Positions 1-4,850 of a stretch of 5,310 nt of DNA are shown piece after piece. The position numbers and the translations under genes are program-made. This DNA is from Chloroflexota bacterium (GTDB lineage Bacteria > Chloroflexota > Limnocylindria > Limnocylindrales > CSP1-4), in the NCBI GenBank assembly GCA_021815005.1, contig JAKAHL010000160.1, forward strand, positions 1 to 5,310. The letters are read 5' to 3'. Numbering within the stretch: the stretch's first letter is position 1; each line of letters starts with the position of its first letter. Below the pieces are notes generated by a model. That model ran no database searches and had not been told where the DNA came from. It was given only the letters and a program-made list of their open reading frames with translations.

Positions 1-2318
1 GATCTCGCCGGGCGCTGCAGCGCCGATGGGTCGGCCGGGCCGCCCGGCAGCCGCATTCCCGCCGTGACCACGGCGGGCAGCTCGACCGGGGCGCCGCAGG
101 TCAGGCAGACCCCGCGGTCACCGCGCCGCGCGACGGCGCCTAGCCCGTCCTCGTGGGCGTCATGGACGGCGCCCGTCGGCTCGTCGTTGGTGGTGAAATC
201 GCAGGCCGGGTAGGCGGAGCAGCCCCAGAACACGTTCCCGGTGCGGCGCGCCCGGCGTGCCACAAGGTGGCCGTCGTTGCGCTTGGGGCACCGCACCTCG
301 AAGGGGAGTTGCTCCGGGGGCGGCGGGCCGTCCTTCTTGATGTACCGGCAGTCCGGGTACCGAGAGCACCCCACGAACGCGCCGAAGCGGCCTCGCTTGG
401 TCGTCAGGATGCCCTCGCCGCACTCGGGGCAGACGTCTCCCTCGCCCTCCAGGCTGGGGGCCTCGTCCCCGGGGAGCGGCCGCGTCTCGCGGTGCTCCGG
501 GTAGGTGGAGCAGGCCAGGAACTTCCCGTTCCGCCCGAGGCGGATCACCATCGGGTGGCCGAGCGAGCAGACCTCGTCGGTGGGCTCCGTGGTGAAGTCG
601 CGACGCTTGAGCTCCTTGCGCTTCTCGTCCACGCGCTCCTTGAGCGGGCCGAAGAACTCCCGCAGCAGCGGCACCCACGCGCGCTCGCCGCGGGCGACCT
701 CGTCGAGATCCTCCTCCATCCGAGCGGTGAACTCGAGGTCCACGTACTCGCCGAAGTGGTCCACCAGCAGGTCCGTGACGATCTCGCCGATCTCCTCGGG
801 CCGGAGCCTCCGGTCCTCCACCCTGACGTAGCCGCGGTCCACGATGGTGCTGACCGTGGCGGCATAGGTGGACGGCCGCCCGATGCCGTGCTCCTCGAGC
901 GCCTTGATCAGCATCGCCTCGGTGTAGCGGGACGGCGGCTCCGTGAAGTGCTGCGTCGGCGTCACGGACGAGACGGCGGCCAGGTCGCCCTCGGCCAGCG
1001 GCGGGAGCGTGCGCTCGGCCTCGTCCTCCCCGTCGTCGCGGCCCTCGGTGTAGACCCGCGCGAAACCGTCGAACAGGGTCCGCGTGGCCGAGGCGCGCAG
1101 GCGGTAGGGGCCGGCCTCCAACTCCACCGTCGTTGTCTCGAGCTCCTTGGGGGCCATCTGCGACGCGACCGCGCGCTGCCAGACCAGCCGGTAGAGGCGC
1201 AGCTCCTCCGGCTTGAGGTGGCCCTTGAGCGAGTCCGGGTCCCGCGTGAACGAGGTGGGGCGGACGGACTCGTGGGCCTCCTGGGCGCCCTTCTGGCGGG
1301 TCTTGTAGACGCGCCCGCGCCCGGTTCCGTACCGGGTGCCGAAGCGCTCCGCGATGACCTTCTGGGCCTCGCCCATCGCCACCGCGGCGATGGCGGTCGA
1401 ATCGGTTCGCATGTAGGTGATGAGGCCGACGTGGCCGTCCGGCGTGTCCACGCCCTCGTACAGGCGCTGGGCGATCGACATCGTCCGCTTGGGCGAGAAG
1501 CCCAGCTTGCGGCTGGCCTCCTGCTGGAGGGTGCTGGTGGTGAACGGGGGCGCCGGGTTGCGCTTGGACGGTCGCGTGGCCACCGTTCCCACCCGGGGCT
1601 GCGAGGCGCGGATGGCGGCGGCGTGGCGCTCGGCCGTCTCGCCGTCCCCGATGTCCACGGCCTCGCCGCCGATGCGCACCAGATCCGCCGTGAACGGCGT
1701 GCCGTCCGGGGCCGCCAGCGCTGCCTCCAGCGTCCAGTACTCGCGGGCGGTGAACGCGCGGATCTCACGCTCGCGCTCGACCACCATCCGAACCGCCACC
1801 GACTGCACGCGCCCTGCGGAGAGGCCGCCGCGCACCTTGCGCGAGAGCAGCGGGCTCAGCGTGTAGCCCACCAGGCGATCCACGATGCGCCGGGCCTGCT
1901 GGGCGTCCACCAGGTGGCGGTCGATCTCCCGAGGGTGCGCGAACGCCTCCTTGATGGCGCCCTCGGTGATCTCGGAGAACGTGACCCGGCGCGTCTTGGC
2001 CGCCGGCACCGACGCGGCCTCCGCCACGTGCCAGGCGATCGCCTCCCCCTCCCGGTCGAGGTCTGTCGCGAGCCAGACGTCGGATGCCGCCCGCGCGGCC
2101 TTCTCGATCTGGGCAACCTGCCGTCGGCGGTCCTCGGGCACGACGTACTCGGGTGCGAAGTCGTGCTCCACGTCCACGCCCAGCTTGCCCTTGCCCGGGT
2201 TCTCCGGCAGGTCACGGACGTGACCGTACGAGGCGAGGACCTGGTAGTCCGCGCCGAGGTAGCGCTCGATGGTCCGCGCCTTGGCGGGCGATTCCACGAT
2301 CACGAGATGCTTGGGCAT
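1..2318 (-). CDS. topA: DNA topoisomerase I (type IA), C-terminus cut by window edge
   Basis: Type IA topoisomerase that relaxes negatively supercoiled DNA by transient single-strand cleavage through a 5'-phosphotyrosine. 772 residues are visible with no stop before the edge. The Toprim domain opens the protein: IVESPAKA with Glu9 at residues 7-14, and the metal-binding ATDLDREGE motif with Asp86, Asp88 and Glu90. SAGRVQS lies at 167-173, PFTTSTLQQEA at 258-268, the active-site Tyr302 in ITYMRTDS, HESVRPT at 349-355 and GRPSTYA around Arg481. The C-terminal region has zinc-finger units at about 584-609, 630-657 and 677-706, then a CxxC pair at 738/741. Only the second is a normal four-Cys finger. 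The ATG at 2318 is chosen because it sits eight residues before the conserved Toprim glutamate, as in the family. No Shine-Dalgarno precedes it; an extended -10 lies just upstream. Family identity is certain from motifs; the true C-terminus is unknown. Confidence 0.98.
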   Translation of the reverse strand, partial: MPKHLVIVESPAKARTIERYLGADYQVLASYGHVRDLPENPGKGKLGVDVEHDFAPEYVVPEDRRRQVAQIEKAARAASDVWLATDLDREGEAIAWHVAEAASVPAAKTRRVTFSEITEGAIKEAFAHPREIDRHLVDAQQARRIVDRLVGYTLSPLLSRKVRGGLSAGRVQSVAVRMVVEREREIRAFTAREYWTLEAALAAPDGTPFTADLVRIGGEAVDIGDGETAERHAAAIRASQPRVGTVATRPSKRNPAPPFTTSTLQQEASRKLGFSPKRTMSIAQRLYEGVDTPDGHVGLITYMRTDSTAIAAVAMGEAQKVIAERFGTRYGTGRGRVYKTRQKGAQEAHESVRPTSFTRDPDSLKGHLKPEELRLYRLVWQRAVASQMAPKELETTTVELEAGPYRLRASATRTLFDGFARVYTEGRDDGEDEAERTLPPLAEGDLAAVSSVTPTQHFTEPPSRYTEAMLIKALEEHGIGRPSTYAATVSTIVDRGYVRVEDRRLRPEEIGEIVTDLLVDHFGEYVDLEFTARMEEDLDEVARGERAWVPLLREFFGPLKERVDEKRKELKRRDFTTEPTDEVCSLGHPMVIRLGRNGKFLACSTYPEHRETRPLPGDEAPSLEGEGDVCPECGEGILTTKRGRFGAFVGCSRYPDCRYIKKDGPPPPEQLPFEVRCPKRNDGHLVARRARRTGNVFWGCSAYPACDFTTNDEPTGAVHDAHEDGLGAVARRGDRGVCLTCGAPVELPAVVTAGMRLPGGPADPSALQRPAR

Positions 2319-2328
2319 GGCGGCCGGG

Positions 2329-2337
2329 AGTGTAGCA
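2329..2337 (-). promoter_or_regulatory. Extended -10 promoter element of topA, probably leaderless
   Basis: Read on the minus strand, TGCTACACT fits the extended -10 form (TGn followed by TACACT, four of six matches to TATAAT). Only ten bases (CCCGGCCGCC) separate it from the topA ATG at 2318, so a start six or seven bases downstream would leave a leader of about 3-4 nt. That agrees with the absence of any purine-rich ribosome site there. The -35 is weak: GTGACG at 2355-2360 is 20 bp away, which is long, but an extended -10 can work with a poor -35. Confidence 0.55.
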
Positions 2338-2368
2338 TCGGCACCTTGCCCGGCCGTCACCCCGCCTC

Positions 2369-2384
2369 CGGCCCGCCCGGGCCG
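2369..2384 (-). terminator. GC-rich hairpin after the small gene, possible terminator
   Basis: The minus-strand sequence CGGCCC-GGGC-GGGCCG can form a perfect 6-bp stem with a 4-nt loop, 43 nt after the stop codon of the small gene and upstream of the topA promoter. There is no U-tract, so it is not a canonical intrinsic terminator. In such GC-rich DNA, hairpins of this size arise easily by chance. Its position between a stop codon and a new promoter is the main support. Confidence 0.25.
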
Positions 2385-2426
2385 CCGCGAGCCGGGCGTT
2401 CGCGAGTCGCACCCCGGAACGTCCCG

Positions 2427-2813
2427 CTACACCTCGCGGATGCGGCGGAGGAAGTCCTCGTCGATGTCGTCCCCGAGGTCGGCGGCACCGCCGTCCCAGC
2501 TCTCGATGACAGCCGGGAGCGTGCTCCCGAAACCCGGGCCGCGGGCCGCGGCCTCGTTGTCCTGGCCCCCCCGACCGGAGACGACGTCGTCCTGGTGGCG
2601 CGCGACGGCACCCGTCGGGATCTCCAGGAGGCGGATGACCAGGTAGGGGAAGAAGAACGTGTTCTCCGACTGGTCCACGAACACGGGGCGCTTGCCGTCC
2701 GTCGTTCGCAGGTTCGTGCACAGGAGGCCGGCGTCGGAGGCCACGGGCAGCTCGAACAGGTCCGCGAGCAGCGGCTGCTCGTTGGCGATGTGCAGGACGA
2801 CGTTGCGGATCAC
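2427..2813 (-). CDS. Unrecognised small protein, 128 aa, between the CAP gene and topA
   Basis: I do not recognise a named family. The predicted protein is soluble, with no signal peptide or membrane segment. Residues 1-66 look like a compact, mainly beta-strand domain: alternating hydrophobic stretches at 5-9, 15-22 and 29-32, a CTNLRTTDGKRPVFVD segment at 32-47, and a hydrophobic run FFFPYLVIRLLEIP at 53-66. Residues 68-108 are rich in Gly, Ala and charge and are probably flexible. The tail is acidic and ends in DDIDEDFLRRIREV, a likely short helix. The start is GTG at 2813, supported by GAGGA at 2821-2825 seven nt upstream. It lies 67 nt after the CAP gene with no -10-like sequence between, so co-transcription with it is likely. 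The clear ribosome site, domain-like hydrophobic pattern and family-like core argue for a real gene and not a GC-rich chance frame. A small regulatory or nucleic-acid-associated role would be a guess. Confidence 0.8.
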   Translation of the reverse strand: MIRNVVLHIANEQPLLADLFELPVASDAGLLCTNLRTTDGKRPVFVDQSENTFFFPYLVIRLLEIPTGAVARHQDDVVSGRGGQDNEAAARGPGFGSTLPAVIESWDGGAADLGDDIDEDFLRRIREV

Positions 2814-2823
2814 GGGGTGATCC
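2807..2823 (-). promoter_or_regulatory. Perfect inverted repeat over the ribosome site and GTG start of the small gene
   Basis: On the coding strand GGATCAC-CCC-GTGATCC has two perfect 7-bp arms around a 3-nt loop. The left arm begins with the last three bases of the GAGGA Shine-Dalgarno and the right arm begins exactly with the GTG start codon. In RNA the fold would hide both signals. In DNA the same symmetry could be a protein-binding operator. The repeat itself is directly visible; a regulatory function is inference. Confidence 0.5.
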
Positions 2824-2843
2824 TCGCGGATCGGCCGTGCCGT

Positions 2844-2877
2844 GTCACCCTGACGATGGTCCGGCCGGGAAGGTGAC
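2844..2877 (-). repeat. Weak inverted repeat after the CAP gene stop codon
   Basis: On the plus strand GTCACC at 2844-2849 pairs with GGTGAC at 2872-2877, leaving a 22-nt interval that holds the palindrome CCGGCCGG at 2861-2868. It begins only a few bases after the CAP gene stop codon and could be a weak terminator or processing hairpin. The arms are short and there is no U-tract, so it may be chance. Confidence 0.2.
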
Positions 2878-2880
2878 CGG

Positions 2881-4545
2881 CTACGGCCGGTAGAAGTCGA
2901 TGACGAGACGCGTCCGCCCGTTTGACACCCACACGCCGATCCCGACCTCCGTGTACAGCGAGTTCATCAGGTTGCGGTAGTGGCCGCCGTTGTACGGCTT
3001 CTCGCTCTGGAAGAAGAGGTGCGAGCCGAGCACCGACGCGTAGGGGCTGATGTCCTCGCAGCCGATGTTCTCCGCCCAGTTGTAGCTGGTGAAGCCGGCG
3101 CGACGAAGCCGGTCGCCCGGCGTCCCGCCGTAGAAGTGGTTGCACAGTCCGTTCGTGGCAAGGTACTTGGCGTACGGCCGCGAGACCGCCGTGCTGATGG
3201 CCGCCGACAGTCGCAGCGGCGCCACGTTGCGCCCGCCAGGAGACGAGCACGCGCCCGACGAGGTGACCCAGCCGCCCGTCCGCGTGCAGTTCATCAGGCC
3301 GAGGTAGTAGGTCTCCACGGCGGCCCAGCTCGCGGCGGCGCCGCCCGAGCCGCCGGACCCGGTTGGAGCGGGCTTGGGCGCGGGGGCCGGCTTGGGCACG
3401 GGCTTGGGCGTCGCCGCCACGGTCGCGGCCGTCTTGGCCGCCGCGGTCGCGGCTGGCTTGGACCGCACGGTGAAGGTCCCGCTGGTCGCGGCGAGCGGGA
3501 CCCCGGCGGCCGACCTCGCGGAGGCGGCGAGGGCCATCACGACCTTCGCCCCGTACGGCAGGCTGGCGGCCGGCGTGAACACCAGCACCGTGTCCCGCTC
3601 GGCCCACGCGGTCGTGCCGCGGACGGCCTTGCCGTTCGCGGTCACCCGGAACGCGGCGGCCGTGGCGGCACGGTCCATGGCGGCCGTGAACCGCACGGAC
3701 AGGACCGCGGTCACGGCCTGGGCCTTGGCGCCGTTCAGCGGACGGAAGCGCACGACCGACGGCGCCGCCGGCGTGCGCACGGTGAGCGCGGGGATGGCCC
3801 CGAAGGCCGTACCCTCGGCGTCCGTGAGGCCGGCGAGGCTCACCCGGTAGGCCGTGCCCGGCGCCAGCGGCTCGCTCGGCGTGAACACGTACTCGCCGGT
3901 CCCGGCGCCGGGCGAGACGGTGCCGGCGACGGCCGGGCTCGTGCGGAGCGCCGCTTGGACGGCCGCCAGGGCAACGGGCCTGTCGAGGCGGATCAGGAAC
4001 GTGGTGTCCACCGCGGCCAGCGTGCCGACCAGGTTCGACGCGCTGACCGTTCCCGATCCGGCGGCGGCGGTCATCACGACCGCATGGGCGGGCGCGGCAA
4101 GCGGGGTGCCGTCCGCGGCTCGCGCTGCCGTCCCGACGGTGATGGCGTAGAGCGTGTCCGGCGCCCAGCCGCGTGTCGGCGTGATGGTGAGCGTGGAGCC
4201 CTTCGCGTCCCAGGAGAGGGAAACGTCGGCGTCGGGCGTGATCCGGAGCGCCTGGGCCACGGAGGCCGCGTCCATCGGCGTGTCGAACCCGACCGTGAAC
4301 GGCGCCCTGAGCGCGTGGCCGGTGACGATCGCGTCGAGCAGCTGGGCTGCGATCGTCCGCGCGGGGGACGGCGGGACGGCGACCGACGGGGCGGCACGGG
4401 TGCCCGCCAGCAGCGCCACGGCGACCAGCCCGGCGGCGCCCGCGAGCCCGAGAGCCCGCCTCCGGCCAATCGGCCGCGCCGCGGCGGCGAGGTAGACGGC
4501 GGTCAGGACGGGCAGGGCAAGCAGCATTGCCCCGAGCTTCCGCAA
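2881..4545 (-). CDS. Exported CAP/SCP-domain protein with three Ig-like (Big_5-type) domains
   Basis: A 554-residue protein predicted to act outside the membrane. Residues 6-23 and 31-48 are hydrophobic, separated by RPIGRRR, so the N-terminus is either a two-helix anchor or an anchor followed by a signal-like segment. Three SbsA/Big_5-type Ig-like domains follow at about 76-160, 165-258 and 263-361, showing the family pattern of an FxxxMD strand (clearest in the first and third) and a T(I/F)TP...APxTxY strand. A Pro-Lys linker (380-394, PKPVPKPAPAPKPAP) and a Gly-Ser stretch (395-402) lead to a CAP (SCP/PR-1) domain at about 405-554. The CAP signatures are present: His470 in NHFYGGTPGDRL, Glu492 in WAENIG and His522 in GGHYRN. 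Cys420, 433, 468 and 496 could form two disulfides. I prefer the TTG at 4545 because GGAGG lies eight nt upstream; ATG 4527 (548 aa) and GTG 4560 (559 aa) are alternatives with poorer ribosome sites. Bacterial CAP proteins vary in role, so the ligand or activity is unknown. Confidence 0.88.
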   Translation of the reverse strand: MRKLGAMLLALPVLTAVYLAAAARPIGRRRALGLAGAAGLVAVALLAGTRAAPSVAVPPSPARTIAAQLLDAIVTGHALRAPFTVGFDTPMDAASVAQALRITPDADVSLSWDAKGSTLTITPTRGWAPDTLYAITVGTAARAADGTPLAAPAHAVVMTAAAGSGTVSASNLVGTLAAVDTTFLIRLDRPVALAAVQAALRTSPAVAGTVSPGAGTGEYVFTPSEPLAPGTAYRVSLAGLTDAEGTAFGAIPALTVRTPAAPSVVRFRPLNGAKAQAVTAVLSVRFTAAMDRAATAAAFRVTANGKAVRGTTAWAERDTVLVFTPAASLPYGAKVVMALAASARSAAGVPLAATSGTFTVRSKPAATAAAKTAATVAATPKPVPKPAPAPKPAPTGSGGSGGAAASWAAVETYYLGLMNCTRTGGWVTSSGACSSPGGRNVAPLRLSAAISTAVSRPYAKYLATNGLCNHFYGGTPGDRLRRAGFTSYNWAENIGCEDISPYASVLGSHLFFQSEKPYNGGHYRNLMNSLYTEVGIGVWVSNGRTRLVIDFYRP

Positions 4546-4553
4546 GCGGCGGT

Positions 4554-4558
4554 CCTCC
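4554..4558 (-). promoter_or_regulatory. Perfect Shine-Dalgarno (GGAGG) deciding the TTG start of the CAP gene
   Basis: GGAGG on the coding strand sits eight nt before the TTG at 4545, which is ideal spacing. The in-frame ATG at 4527 has only GGGGC close by, and the GTG at 4560 lies before the GGAGG and has no strong purine tract of its own. This makes TTG the best-supported start, giving an N-terminus beginning with Arg-Lys before the first hydrophobic helix. Confidence 0.6.
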
Positions 4559-4602
4559 ACTGCGTCGAGTCCCGAGACGCCGGAGGACGCTGGCGCCACA
4601 AC

Positions 4603-4640
4603 CCCGGGGCTGGGCCGCGCCCTCCGGCCCGGGGCTGGGC
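4603..4640 (-). repeat. 13-bp direct repeat and hairpin in the leader of the CAP gene
   Basis: The plus-strand sequence CCCGGGGCTGGGC occurs exactly at 4603-4615 and again at 4628-4640. Between and overlapping the copies, GGGCCG at 4612-4617 and CGGCCC at 4625-4630 form a 6-bp inverted repeat with a 7-nt loop. If the candidate promoter at 4643-4672 is real, most of this lies in the roughly 90-nt untranslated leader and would form a very stable structure upstream of the ribosome site. Function unknown. Confidence 0.45.
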
Positions 4641-4642
4641 GG

Positions 4643-4672
4643 AGGGTAACACCGGGCGCGACGGGGAGTCCA
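4643..4672 (-). promoter_or_regulatory. Candidate promoter of the CAP gene
   Basis: On the minus strand TGGACT (4667-4672) resembles a -35 box with four of six matches, followed after 18 bp by TACCCT (4643-4648) with an extended TG (TGTTACCCT, 4643-4651). The same TGn-TAnnCT form is seen before topA, which gives mutual support. It lies about 95 nt upstream of the TTG start. A moderate match only; no other TA-containing -10 candidate stands out in the gap. Confidence 0.4.
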
Positions 4673-4693
4673 CCCCCCGGTCGGCGCCGTCGG

Positions 4694-4710
4694 CCCTCCC
4701 TCGCCCTCCC
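4694..4710 (-). other. Perfect G-quadruplex motif upstream of the CAP gene promoter
   Basis: The minus strand reads GGGAGGGCGAGGGAGGG: four G3 tracts with loops of 1, 3 and 1 nt, which is among the most stable classes of intramolecular quadruplex sequence. It lies 21 bp upstream of the candidate -35 box, on the coding (non-template) strand. It comes from two tandem copies of a 10-bp unit (CCCTCCCTCG on plus, 4694-4713). Confidence 0.65.
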
Positions 4711-4740
4711 TCGCCCGCCGCTCTGCCGCCTGGCGTGGGC

Positions 4741-4782
4741 GTCGCGGGAAGCGCGTCGCCGTGGCGCGAAGCGCGTTGCCGT
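4741..4782. repeat. 20-bp imperfect tandem repeat, two copies
   Basis: On the plus strand the 22 bases from 4741 and those from 4761 differ at only three positions, so the unit has a 20-bp period with about two copies. The shared core is GAAGCGCGT-nGCCGT. It lies in the non-coding gap between dprA and the CAP gene. It could be a tandem protein-binding site or simple slippage; nothing identifies a binding protein. Confidence 0.55.
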
Positions 4783-4797
4783 CACGCCATGACCGGC
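4778..4797 (-). terminator. Possible dprA terminator hairpin
   Basis: The minus strand GCCGGTCATGGCGTGACGGC folds into a 7-bp stem with one bulged G and a 5-nt loop, 53 nt after the dprA stop codon. There is no U-tract, so it would be a non-canonical terminator at best; it is also close enough to the tandem repeat to share bases with it. Confidence 0.25.
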
Positions 4798-4850
4798 GAG
4801 CACGCCCCTGCCGTCGCCCGGCTGCCACATGGGTCCGCCCTTCCCGGCCA

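Larger units (their letters stand above)
4546..4850. other. Non-coding gap between dprA and the CAP gene
   Basis: These 305 nt hold no gene I can support. Reading from dprA toward the CAP gene they contain a possible terminator hairpin, a 20-bp tandem repeat, a G-quadruplex motif, a candidate promoter, a GC-rich leader with a 13-bp direct repeat, and the GGAGG ribosome site. The open frames that pass through it continue the CAP frame upstream or overlap it in other frames, and their translations are low-complexity Arg/Gly/Pro/Ala. Confidence 0.6.

Noticed and set aside
2357..2721. Overlapping short frames opposite or across the small gene
   Set aside because: No ribosome sites that fit, compositionally biased translations; the 128-aa frame has a Shine-Dalgarno and domain-like hydrophobic pattern.
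153..2876. A 907-codon open frame on the plus strand opposite topA and the small gene
   Set aside because: The opposite strand encodes topA with all its catalytic motifs. The long antisense frame has Arg/Gly/Ala/Leu-rich, domain-less translation and is explained by high third-position GC suppressing stop codons.
4682..4689. Palindrome CGGCGCCG as an operator
   Set aside because: An 8-bp GC palindrome is expected by chance in DNA of this composition and nothing else marks it.
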